Source: Micromonospora antibiotica
GTDB lineage: Bacteria > Actinomycetota > Actinomycetes > Mycobacteriales > Micromonosporaceae
NCBI RefSeq assembly: GCF_017599305.1
Contig: NZ_JAGFWR010000017.1
Coordinates: 62,001 to 126,000 of the forward strand
Direction of reading: 5' to 3'
Length of the DNA stretch: 64,000 bases
The translations under genes were made by a program, and so were the position numbers. This document shows, piece after piece, positions 25,588 through 33,313 of the stretch (positions within the stretch are counted from its first letter, which is position 1; every line of letters starts with the position of its first letter). The notes under the pieces were generated by a model. It ran no database searches. It was given only the letters and a program-made list of their open reading frames with translations, and was not told the DNA's origin.

Positions 25588-25628
25588 GGGCGTCTTGGCC
25601 TGACCGGGTACGCCCACGACTCGTCCGG
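25588..25628 (-). ncRNA. Guanidine-III (ykkC-III) riboswitch aptamer upstream of gdx
   Basis: On the minus strand the segment begins CCGGACGAG and contains ACCCGGTCAGGCCAAGA, the conserved blocks of the class III guanidine aptamer. GGGCGT pairs with ACGCCC to close the hairpin, and the 5' CCGG can pair with the CCGG of the inner block to form the pseudoknot. It sits between a TAGCGT -10 candidate (25688-25693) and the exporter gene. I match it from memory of the consensus. The Rfam covariance model was not run. Confidence 0.85.
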
Positions 25629-25739
25629 GGTGGCTGCGGGCCGGTAGGAGCCGCGGCACCGACCTGCCCACGCGGCCACCACGACCGACGCTAGCACCGC
25701 CGGCCGGCGGGGTGGGGTGATCCTCCCCACCACACCTTG

Positions 25740-25753
25740 AGCTGAAGTCAGCT
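25740..25753. promoter_or_regulatory. Dyad upstream of the ornithine-cyclodeaminase-like gene
   Basis: AGCTGA-AG-TCAGCT, flanked by CCTTG on the left and TTGAGG on the right, lies 12 bases before the start codon in a locally AT-richer stretch. It is a likely operator overlapping the promoter or transcription start. Confidence 0.4.
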
Positions 25754-25765
25754 TGAGGTTGCAGC

Positions 25766-26698
25766 ATGGGGAACATGACGCTGCTCTTCGACGACCGGCA
25801 GGTCGCCGCCACCCTGGACGCGCCGACCACCGTCGCGGCGATGCGGGACGCCCTGCTGGCCGCCCACGCCGGCCGGCTCGTCGCCCCGCCCCGGGCGTCC
25901 GCACCGCTGGCCGGCGGGCGGATGGTGCTCACCGCCGGGCAGCTCACCGACGAGTGGTACGGCTTCCGCTCCTACGACACCCTCGGCCACCCGGCCGGCG
26001 AGCAGCTGGTGGTGCTGCACGACGCCCGGACGGGGGCGGTCCGGGCCATCGCCGTCGGCGCGGAACTCGGCTCCCGGCGTACCGGCGGGCTGGGCGCGGT
26101 GGCGGTCGAAGCCCTGGCCCGCCCGGACGCCACCACCCTGGGCGTGATCGGCTCCGGCGGGCAGGCGTGGACGCAGGTGTGGGCGACCGCCGCCGTCCGG
26201 CCCCTGCGCGAGGTGACCGTGCACAGCCGCTCGGCGGCCCGCCGCGAGGCGTTCGCCGCCCGGGTCCGCGCCGAACTGGGGATCCCCGCCCGCGCCGTCG
26301 GCTCGGCCGCCGAGGCGGTCCGCGACCGGGACGTGGTGGTGCTCGCCACCACCAGCGTCACCCCAGTGCTGGCGGCCACCGACCTCGCCCCGGGCACCCA
26401 CGTCAACACCGTCGGCTTCAAGCAGGTGCACCGGCACGAGTTCGGCACCGACCTGCTCGACGCCGCCGACGTGCTGGTCACCGACTCGCCGGCCCAGGCG
26501 GCGGCGTACGACCCGCCGATGTTGACCGCCGTCGGGCCGTACCCGGGACGGTTGCGTGACCTGGGGGCGGTGCTGGCCGGGGCGGTCCCCGGCCGGACCG
26601 GCGCGGACCAGGTGTCGGTGTTCTGCTCCACCGGCCTGGCCGGCACCGAGGTCGCCCTGCTGGACCGCCTGGTCCGGGTGGGCGCGACGACGGTCTGA
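25766..26698 (+). CDS. Ornithine cyclodeaminase / mu-crystallin family protein
   Basis: 310 residues. The family binds NAD(P) through a Rossmann motif, here GVIGSGGQAWTQ, and includes ornithine cyclodeaminase, ketimine reductases and N-(carboxyethyl)amino-acid dehydrogenases. LTAGQLTDEWYGFRSYDT occupies the place where ornithine cyclodeaminases carry a conserved substrate lysine, and an arginine is present here, so a different substrate is likely. HVNTVGFKQVHRHEF and DSPAQAAAYDPP are conserved C-terminal blocks. The ATG at 25766 has TGAGG seven bases upstream. A second in-frame ATG at 25775 is possible. A small dyad lies just upstream. Confidence 0.8.
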   Translation: MGNMTLLFDDRQVAATLDAPTTVAAMRDALLAAHAGRLVAPPRASAPLAGGRMVLTAGQLTDEWYGFRSYDTLGHPAGEQLVVLHDARTGAVRAIAVGAELGSRRTGGLGAVAVEALARPDATTLGVIGSGGQAWTQVWATAAVRPLREVTVHSRSAARREAFAARVRAELGIPARAVGSAAEAVRDRDVVVLATTSVTPVLAATDLAPGTHVNTVGFKQVHRHEFGTDLLDAADVLVTDSPAQAAAYDPPMLTAVGPYPGRLRDLGAVLAGAVPGRTGADQVSVFCSTGLAGTEVALLDRLVRVGATTV

Positions 26699-26871
26699 CC
26701 GGCGGTACGTCGGCTGCGGCGGGCGGGTGCGCCATGATCGGATTGCAATTCCGGCGAGTGTTCCCGGCGTGTCGTGCGCATTTTCGTCATTTGATCAACG
26801 ATGGGCCGGGCGGCGGGGTGAACCGGCCTACACCGCACGCCGCCGTCGGTCGGGCCCGCTCCCGCGCCCGG

Positions 26872-26877
26872 TACCCT
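26872..26877 (+). promoter_or_regulatory. Probable -10 (TACCCT) of rimO
   Basis: TACCCT lies three bases before an ATG (26881) and six before a GTG (26884). The six-base spacing seen at other leaderless candidates here favours the GTG as the real start. Confidence 0.4.
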
Positions 26878-26883
26878 CGGATG

Positions 26884-28422
26884 GTGTCTGCCACCCCCAC
26901 GCCTGACAACGCCGGCCCGACGCCCCGCCGCGACCTGGCGCCGCCGTCCGCCGACGGCCGACGGGTCGCCCTGCTGACCCTGGGCTGCGCCCGCAACGAG
27001 GTCGACTCGGAGGAGTTGGCCGCCCGGCTGCACGCCGACGGCTGGCAGGTCACCACCGACGGCGAGGGTGCCGACGTGGTGGTCGTCAACACCTGTGGGT
27101 TCGTGGAGAAGGCCAAGCAGGACTCGATCCAGACCCTGCTCGCCGCCGCCGACACCGGGGCCAAGGTGGTCGCCGCCGGCTGCATGGCCGAGCGGTACGG
27201 CCGGGAGTTGGCCGACAGCCTCCCCGAGGCGCAGGCGGTGCTCAGCTTCGACGACTACCCGGACATCGCCGCCCGGCTCGACTCGGTGCTCGCCGGCGAG
27301 GCGATCGGCGCGCACACCCCCCGGGACCGGCGCGAACTGCTGCCGCTCACCCCGGTCGCCCGGCGGGAGTCGGCGGTGTCGCTGCCCGGCCACGGCACCC
27401 CCACCCGGGTCGCGCCGGAGACCGACGCGCACACCCCGGCGCACCTGCGGCAGGTGCTGCGCCGTCGGCTCGACACCGGCCCGGTGGCCTCGCTGAAGCT
27501 GGCCAGCGGCTGCGACCGGCGGTGCGCGTTCTGCGCGATCCCCGCGTTCCGGGGCGCGTTCGTCTCGCGTACCCCCGACGAGCTGCTCGCCGAGGCGGAG
27601 TGGCTGGCCAAGACCGGCGTCCGCGAGCTGGTGCTGGTCAGCGAGAACTCGACGTCGTACGGCAAGGACCTGGGTGACCCGCGGGCGCTGGAGAAGCTGC
27701 TGCCGCAGCTCGCCGCGATCGACGGCATCGTCCGGGTGCGGGCCAGCTACCTCCAGCCCGCCGAGACCCGTCCCGGCCTGGTCGAGGCGATCGCCACCAC
27801 CCCCGGCGTGGCCCCCTACTTCGACCTGTCGTTCCAGCACTCCAGCGAGCCGGTGCTGCGCCGGATGCGCCGGTTCGGCTCCACCGACCGGTTCCTGGAG
27901 TTGCTGGCCAGCGCCCGTGCCCTCGCCCCCGAGGCGGGTGCGCGGAGCAACTTCATCGTCGGGTTTCCCGGCGAGACCAAGCAGGACGTGGCCGAGCTGG
28001 TCCGGTTCCTGACCGACGCGCGGCTCGACGCGATCGGCGTGTTCGACTACAGCGACGAGGACGGCACCGAGGCCGCCGGGCTGCCCGGCAAGCTCTCCGC
28101 CGCCACCGTCAAGCGCCGCTACGACCGGCTCGCCGCGCTCGCCGACGAGTTGTGCTCGCAGCGGGCCGAGGAGCGGCTCGGCAGCACGGTCGAGGTGCTC
28201 GTCGACACCGTCGACGACGGCGTGGTGGAGGGGCGGGCGGCGCACCAGGCCCCCGAGGTCGACGGCTCGACCACCCTGGTCGCCCCGGTCGGCGGCGGGG
28301 TCGACCTGGCCGCGTTGCGCCCCGGTGACCTGGTGCGGGCCACGGTCACCGCGACCGAGGGCGTCGACCTGGTGGCCGTGCCGGATGAGATGATCTCGGC
28401 GGCGCCCGGCGCGGAACGGTGA
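26884..28422 (+). CDS. rimO: Ribosomal protein S12 methylthiotransferase
   Basis: 512 residues. RimO adds a methylthio group to an aspartate of ribosomal protein S12 using radical SAM chemistry. The N-terminal UPF0004 domain carries three cluster cysteines (C35 in LGCARNE, C71 in NTCGF, C100 in AAGCMAERYG). The radical SAM cluster motif is C210-x3-C214-x2-C217, and a TRAM domain ends the protein. The ~80-residue insertion between the two catalytic domains is longer than in E. coli RimO, as usual in actinobacteria. The start is GTG 26884 or the adjacent ATG 26881. Its end overlaps pgsA by four bases (GTGA), so the two are translationally coupled. Confidence 0.95.
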   Translation: MSATPTPDNAGPTPRRDLAPPSADGRRVALLTLGCARNEVDSEELAARLHADGWQVTTDGEGADVVVVNTCGFVEKAKQDSIQTLLAAADTGAKVVAAGCMAERYGRELADSLPEAQAVLSFDDYPDIAARLDSVLAGEAIGAHTPRDRRELLPLTPVARRESAVSLPGHGTPTRVAPETDAHTPAHLRQVLRRRLDTGPVASLKLASGCDRRCAFCAIPAFRGAFVSRTPDELLAEAEWLAKTGVRELVLVSENSTSYGKDLGDPRALEKLLPQLAAIDGIVRVRASYLQPAETRPGLVEAIATTPGVAPYFDLSFQHSSEPVLRRMRRFGSTDRFLELLASARALAPEAGARSNFIVGFPGETKQDVAELVRFLTDARLDAIGVFDYSDEDGTEAAGLPGKLSAATVKRRYDRLAALADELCSQRAEERLGSTVEVLVDTVDDGVVEGRAAHQAPEVDGSTTLVAPVGGGVDLAALRPGDLVRATVTATEGVDLVAVPDEMISAAPGAER

Positions 28423-29087
28423 CGGTGGGCCCGGACGGAGCGGGGGAGCCAGGTGGGGCGGTGCCAGGTGGGCCTCGACGACCGGAGCGGGGCGCGGCGG
28501 TGACCGGGGCGGCGGAGTCCGCGCCGCCGGTGGCCCGGGTGCCGGTGCTCAACGCGGCCAACGGGCTGACCCTGCTGCGGTTGGTGCTGGTGCCCGTCTT
28601 CGCCGCGTCGGTGGTCGCCTCCGGGATGACCCACACCGGGTGGCGGATCGCCGCCTGCCTGATCTTCGCGTTCGCCTCGATGACCGACCTGGTGGACGGC
28701 TGGATCGCCCGCCGGTTCGGTCTGGTCACCTCGGTCGGCAAGGTGGCCGATCCGATCGCCGACAAGGCGCTCACCGGCGCGGCCCTGGTGCTGCTGTCCG
28801 TCTACGACCGGTTGCCCTGGTGGGTGACGGTGCTGATCCTCGTCCGTGAGTTGGGCATCACCGGGCTGCGGTTCTGGGTGATCCGGCACGGCGTGATCGC
28901 CGCCAGCCGGGGCGGCAAGCTCAAGACGGCGTTGCAGATCCTGGCCATTGCCTGGTACCTGTGGCCGATGCCGGCCGCCCTGGTCGCCGTCGGCCCCTGG
29001 ATCATGGCCGCCGCCGTGCTGGTCACCGTGGTCACCGGCTTCGACTACGTCGCCCAGGCCCTGCGCCTGCGCCGGCCCCGCCCCTGA
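28419..29087 (+). CDS. pgsA: CDP-diacylglycerol--glycerol-3-phosphate phosphatidyltransferase
   Basis: 222 residues with about five membrane helices. The CDP-alcohol phosphotransferase motif (DG-x2-AR-x8-G-x3-D-x3-D) is complete: DLVDGWIARRFG followed by GKVADPIADK. The enzyme makes phosphatidylglycerol phosphate, the precursor of phosphatidylglycerol and cardiolipin. The N-terminal 40 residues are a non-conserved Gly/Pro tail. A GTG at 28500 would give a shorter, more typical protein, but the 4-base overlap with rimO supports 28419. The pgsA-cinA neighbourhood is conserved in actinobacteria, although here cinA is 7.5 kb away because other genes have come between. Confidence 0.92.
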   Translation: MTVGPDGAGEPGGAVPGGPRRPERGAAVTGAAESAPPVARVPVLNAANGLTLLRLVLVPVFAASVVASGMTHTGWRIAACLIFAFASMTDLVDGWIARRFGLVTSVGKVADPIADKALTGAALVLLSVYDRLPWWVTVLILVRELGITGLRFWVIRHGVIAASRGGKLKTALQILAIAWYLWPMPAALVAVGPWIMAAAVLVTVVTGFDYVAQALRLRRPRP

Positions 29088-29151
29088 CCGGGACTTCCCG
29101 GCCCCGCAGCCGCCGTCCCGCCCCTGACCGGGACTTCCCGGCCCCGCAGCC
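29076..29151 (+). repeat. Direct repeat with hairpin at the 3' end of pgsA
   Basis: Two nearly identical 36-base copies (29076-29111 and 29116-29151, period 40). Each contains CCGGGA-CT-TCCCGG, a perfect 6-bp hairpin. The first copy holds the pgsA stop codon, so the repeat is a duplication of the gene's end, and the double hairpin may terminate transcription. Confidence 0.8.
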
Positions 29152-29384
29152 CGCACCGCGCGGCCCGCGCGTAGCCGGCGTCGATCCCGGCAGCCGCCCC
29201 CGTCGGCTCCCGGCCCCCCGCCGCAATCCCGGGGCGGCGGGACGGCTGTCCCTGCCGCCCGGGACGCTCCGCCCAGCAGAGTCGGCACCGCACCGGCCCC
29301 AGTGGCCCGGTGCGGCGTCGGCCCGACCGGGTCGACGCCCGGCGACGGCGGGCGGGGTTGCGCCCGGTGGCGGGAGGAGCAGCG

Positions 29385-32300
29385 GTGCGGACAGCGACGA
29401 GACATGCCCGGGGACGGTCCCCGGGCGGCGGGTGGCGCAGCCGCCGGCTGTGGGCGGCCGGCCTGACGGCGGTGCTGGCGGTCACCATGCACCAGAGTCC
29501 GGCCCGCGCCGCCGACCCGGTGCCGTTCGACGAGCAGGCGGTGCACGGGGCGCTGTTCGGGGCCGTCGTGCAACTACGCGACGCCGGGGCCGTCGGGCTG
29601 AAGGACGCGCTGCTCACCGCTGAACTACTCGACTGGCGTACCGGCCAGCCGGGTGCCGACGCGACGCAGGTGGCCGGGCACGTGACCACCACCCGGGCGG
29701 TCGCCGACGCGGCGGTCAGCGACGCGCGGGCCGAGGACCGGTCCCGGTTCGCGGTGGCGATGGCGGTGCTGGCCCGGCTCGGCGAGTCCACCGGCGCGGT
29801 GACCACCGGCCCGGCGGTGCGGGCCTTCCTGGCCAGCACGGTCGGCGCGGAGGGCGCGAACGTGGTGCCGGACGCGTTGAACCTGGTCCGGGGCGGCTAC
29901 CAGGACGCGGCGTGGAACGCCCGCTCCCGGGACCTGGTCCAGGACACCTGGCGGGAGCTGCACCGGCGGGCCGCCACCGACGACGCGCTGGCCACCGGCT
30001 GGGACAGCGCCTTCGCGGGACGGACCGGCACCGGGGTGCGTACCCCGGTCGACGGGTTGCTGGCCGCGCGGATCCACGAGCCGCGCGCCGACGGCAACAC
30101 CGGCACCCTCGGCTACTACGTGCCGCTGTCCGCGATCCGCGACGTCCGCGGTGACCCGACCGCCTTCAAGGCGCTGGTGCAGGAGCGGGCGTACGCGACG
30201 CTGAAGGTGCTCGACACCGACGGCAACAACCGGATCACCGAGGTGGTCGGCTACGCCAACACGTACCCGCTCAACCAGGACCCGAAGCCGAGCCAGGCGG
30301 TGGTCGACGCGGAGAAGGCGAAGACCGAGTCGAACCGCAAGATCTTCGAAGGGCTCGGGTCCACCGTCACGGTGCTGTCCACCCTGGTCGGCTTCGTCGA
30401 CAAGAAGTTCGGCAAGCAGCTGGAGACCATCGGCAAGGCCGTGGTGACCTCGGTGACCGCGATCAACACGTACGTGACGACGGTGCTCGGGCAGGGGCTG
30501 ACCATGGCCGCGACGGCGATGGGCACGGCGGTGCTGACCGGCAACCTGCTCGGCGCGGCGGTGAGCCTGATCGGTCTGTTCGCCGGGGGCGGTGACCCGA
30601 ACGCCGCGATCCAGGCGGAGATCGGCAAGCTGCGCCAGCAGATCGACCGGCTCGCCAAGGGCATCGACAAGCGGTTCGACCGGATCGAGTCGGCGCTCAA
30701 GGAGATGTACGCCGGGCTGGTCGCCCAGCTCGACGCGCTCACCAAGGGCCTCGACGAGGTACGCGCCAACCTGGGCCGGATCGCCACCCAGTTGCAGACC
30801 ATCGAACGCAAGGTCGACTCGATGGCGCTCGCCACCCACGTGGCCCTGGAGAACATCGCCAAGAGCCAGCTCAACCAGGTGATCACCACGTACGTGCACC
30901 ACAAGGAGATCACCGGGCAGCCGATCCCGGACTACCTGGGCACCTACTACCCGAAGGCCGAGTCGCCGACCTTCACCTTCGCCACCGTCAACGCCTCCGA
31001 CGAGGGCACCTTCACCGCGCCGGCCGGGACCAGCCTCGCCGACCCGGTCAGCGTGCTCGACACCCACCTGCCCGCCGGCTCGATCAACTACCTCGGCCAG
31101 TGGGCGCGTAACCGGGTCGGTGGCACCTGGACCGTCGGCCCGGTCGCCAACGCCGCCGCCTGGACCACCGCCGCCCGGGTCTACAACATCCTGCAACTGG
31201 AGAACCCGCAGTTCGCCGCCCAGGTGGCCGCCGGGCGGGGCGACGCCGTCGCCGAGACCGGCCGGACCATCAACGAGCGGGTGCGGCAGTTCAGCCAGCC
31301 GGCCGCCGACGGCGGCACCAACCCGTTGTTCACCGCGCTGATGGCCGACTACCGCACCGCGGTCGCCGGCTGGAACGCCCAGGTGGAGAACGTGCGCAAG
31401 GCGGTGGTCTGGAACGGCAGCGACACCCTGCCGGTGCACGACATGTGGGGCAGCCCGGACCAGGAGATCCCGGCCGCGAACCGGATTCCCGAGGCCGAGT
31501 CGATCGGCGGGTGCACCGCGAGCCGGGTCAGCCGGCCGATCCCGTCGACGGTACGCCGCAGCAACCTGCCCAACGCGTTCCACCTGGCCCGCCACGCCAT
31601 GCCGCCGGGGCACGCCCCGGAGTTCTCCACCTGCTACGACGCGAACTTCGTCAACGTGGAGGAGCACGAGGGGCCCCGGTTCCAGACCACCACCGGCGAC
31701 CTCCAGATCACCCTGCGGTCGCGGGTGAAGTGGGCCGGCGGGGACTGGCAGGAGGTGCAGACCGCCACCCGCGTGTTCCCCATCGGCACGTTCTGCTCGT
31801 GGGACGTCCGGTCCCCGATCCCGCAGGGCTACTGCTACGACGAGAACAAGTACCTCACCGACCGGTGGGCGGGCACGTACAAGCCGGCGTTCGAGTCGGC
31901 GGCGATCCCCGTCGTCGCCACCCAGGCGACGTCGGCCCGCAGCAAGGCCGCCGCGATGCTGTCCGGCCGGCAGAAGTACTTCTACCGGGTGATGCGGGCC
32001 GGCACCGGGCCGAACCCGCCGAGCAGCGACACCTGGGAGGTGTCCCGGGTGCTCTGGCAGAAGGGCAAGGCGGTCGCGGACGCGCTGCGGCTGTTGCAGG
32101 CGTACACCGAGCTGGGCTGGGGCACCGCGCTGGAACTCGACGACAGCCTCGCCGGCCTGCTCTTCGGGGGCAACGGGTTGCCCGCCGACTACAGCCGTCC
32201 GCGTAGTGACGCCGACCAGTCGGGCCACCAGCACCTGCGTAACGCGATGGCGCAGGCGGTGGACAACTACGCCGACTGCGTCCAGACGTTCGACTGGAAT

Positions 32301-32576
32301 CCGTGCGAGGGGGAGCGGTCGGGCTTCGACCCGCTGCGTGACCAGGGCCAGTACGGTGCCGGCTGCGTCCAGGCCAGCGTGCCGGACAAGCCGCGTGACC
32401 CGCTGAGCGCCTGCCTGGCCAGCGCGGCGTTCGTCCGGGTCGGCCAGCTCGGCCAGCGGTACGACCACTGGTCGTCCCGGGTGCGTTCCGGCGGGCACAC
32501 CGAGGGGCTGCCGGAGGTGACCGCGGCGACCGACATGACCCGGGCGACCACGGTGAGCATGCATCCGGCGGGCTGA
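29385..32576 (+). CDS. Large secreted protein of unknown function with hydrophobic segment and coiled coil
   Basis: 1063 residues. A twin-arginine-free signal peptide (RRLWAAGLTAVLAVTM...ARAA) predicts export. Residues ~50-270 are mostly helical. DTDGNNRITEVV at about 278 resembles an EF-hand calcium loop, with its last acidic position replaced. A glycine/alanine-rich hydrophobic stretch spans about residues 351-402 (VLGQGLTMAATAMGTAVLTG), followed by GGGDPNAAIQAEIGKL and a heptad-like coiled coil to ~485. The C-terminal half has about ten cysteines, probably disulfide-bonded. I do not recognise a family. The hydrophobic-hairpin-plus-coiled-coil layout recalls alpha-helical pore-forming proteins, but this is a shape analogy only. 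GGGAGGAG at 29372-29379 sets the GTG start. It is monocistronic, with a strong terminator downstream. Confidence 0.75.
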   Translation: MRTATRHARGRSPGGGWRSRRLWAAGLTAVLAVTMHQSPARAADPVPFDEQAVHGALFGAVVQLRDAGAVGLKDALLTAELLDWRTGQPGADATQVAGHVTTTRAVADAAVSDARAEDRSRFAVAMAVLARLGESTGAVTTGPAVRAFLASTVGAEGANVVPDALNLVRGGYQDAAWNARSRDLVQDTWRELHRRAATDDALATGWDSAFAGRTGTGVRTPVDGLLAARIHEPRADGNTGTLGYYVPLSAIRDVRGDPTAFKALVQERAYATLKVLDTDGNNRITEVVGYANTYPLNQDPKPSQAVVDAEKAKTESNRKIFEGLGSTVTVLSTLVGFVDKKFGKQLETIGKAVVTSVTAINTYVTTVLGQGLTMAATAMGTAVLTGNLLGAAVSLIGLFAGGGDPNAAIQAEIGKLRQQIDRLAKGIDKRFDRIESALKEMYAGLVAQLDALTKGLDEVRANLGRIATQLQTIERKVDSMALATHVALENIAKSQLNQVITTYVHHKEITGQPIPDYLGTYYPKAESPTFTFATVNASDEGTFTAPAGTSLADPVSVLDTHLPAGSINYLGQWARNRVGGTWTVGPVANAAAWTTAARVYNILQLENPQFAAQVAAGRGDAVAETGRTINERVRQFSQPAADGGTNPLFTALMADYRTAVAGWNAQVENVRKAVVWNGSDTLPVHDMWGSPDQEIPAANRIPEAESIGGCTASRVSRPIPSTVRRSNLPNAFHLARHAMPPGHAPEFSTCYDANFVNVEEHEGPRFQTTTGDLQITLRSRVKWAGGDWQEVQTATRVFPIGTFCSWDVRSPIPQGYCYDENKYLTDRWAGTYKPAFESAAIPVVATQATSARSKAAAMLSGRQKYFYRVMRAGTGPNPPSSDTWEVSRVLWQKGKAVADALRLLQAYTELGWGTALELDDSLAGLLFGGNGLPADYSRPRSDADQSGHQHLRNAMAQAVDNYADCVQTFDWNPCEGERSGFDPLRDQGQYGAGCVQASVPDKPRDPLSACLASAAFVRVGQLGQRYDHWSSRVRSGGHTEGLPEVTAATDMTRATTVSMHPAG

Positions 32577-32616
32577 CCGCCCACGGACGCCCGACGTGGC
32601 CGGGTGACGCCGATCG

Positions 32617-32656
32617 GTCCCGCCGATCCGGGACGAATGTCCCGGGTCGGCGGGAC
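32617..32656 (+). terminator. Strong terminator after the secreted protein gene
   Basis: An 18-bp stem (32617-32634 / 32639-32656, one G-U pair) with a GAAT loop, 40 bases after the stop codon. Confidence 0.85.
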
Positions 32657-32806
32657 GACCCCTGGATGACGATGGTTCGACCGTTCACCGACGACCGCCG
32701 GTCCACCCGGCGGTGCCACTGTGGATGGTCGACCACCTACGCTGCGGCGGGGCGGGTGCCGGGAGACCCGCCCCGCCGTCCACGCACCGGCATCCAAGGA
32801 GTGATC

Positions 32807-33268
32807 ATGACGCTGAGCGCTGGCGACGACCGACGGATCCTGTTGATCGCCACCAACGACACGTTCTGCCACGTCTACCAGAACCTGGCCGACCTGCTGT
32901 CGATCGCCGACCTCGGCGAGAAGCTCGCCGGGGCGGTCGAGTTCTTCGACGTCACCGGCCGACGGCTGCACCCCGTCTTCTCCGCCGACTGGCGGCTGGA
33001 GGAGTTGCGGGCCGGCACCGGCCCGGCGGAGCCGGAGGCCGTCCGGAACCGGTTGGCCACGGTGGTCGCGCACGTGACGCAGTACGTCCACGATCACCCG
33101 GACGTGCTCGTCCGCTCCCGGATCTCGCTGGAGCGGGCGCTGTCCGAGCTGCCCCGCCTCGATGACCCGGACCTGTCCGAGATCATCGGGGCCCTGCCGG
33201 AACACCTCGAACACGACTCCGGCAACTGGCTGCACAACGCCATGCACGCCGCCGGTTGGGCCGACTGA
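32807..33268 (+). CDS. Hypothetical protein upstream of sensor kinase
   Basis: 153 residues, soluble, no signal peptide. It begins with a strand-like segment (RRILLIATNDTFCHVYQNL) and contains EFFDVTGRRLHPVF and several acidic helices, ending HNAMHAAGWAD. I do not recognise the family. The ATG at 32807 has AAGGAG at 32796-32801. It ends 45 bases before the histidine kinase gene on the same strand and probably shares its transcript. A role as an accessory or input protein of that two-component system is possible from position alone. Confidence 0.7.
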   Translation: MTLSAGDDRRILLIATNDTFCHVYQNLADLLSIADLGEKLAGAVEFFDVTGRRLHPVFSADWRLEELRAGTGPAEPEAVRNRLATVVAHVTQYVHDHPDVLVRSRISLERALSELPRLDDPDLSEIIGALPEHLEHDSGNWLHNAMHAAGWAD

Positions 33269-33313
33269 CCCACCCGATCCCACCACCGACGACCAACCCC
33301 CGGAGGGCCTGCC

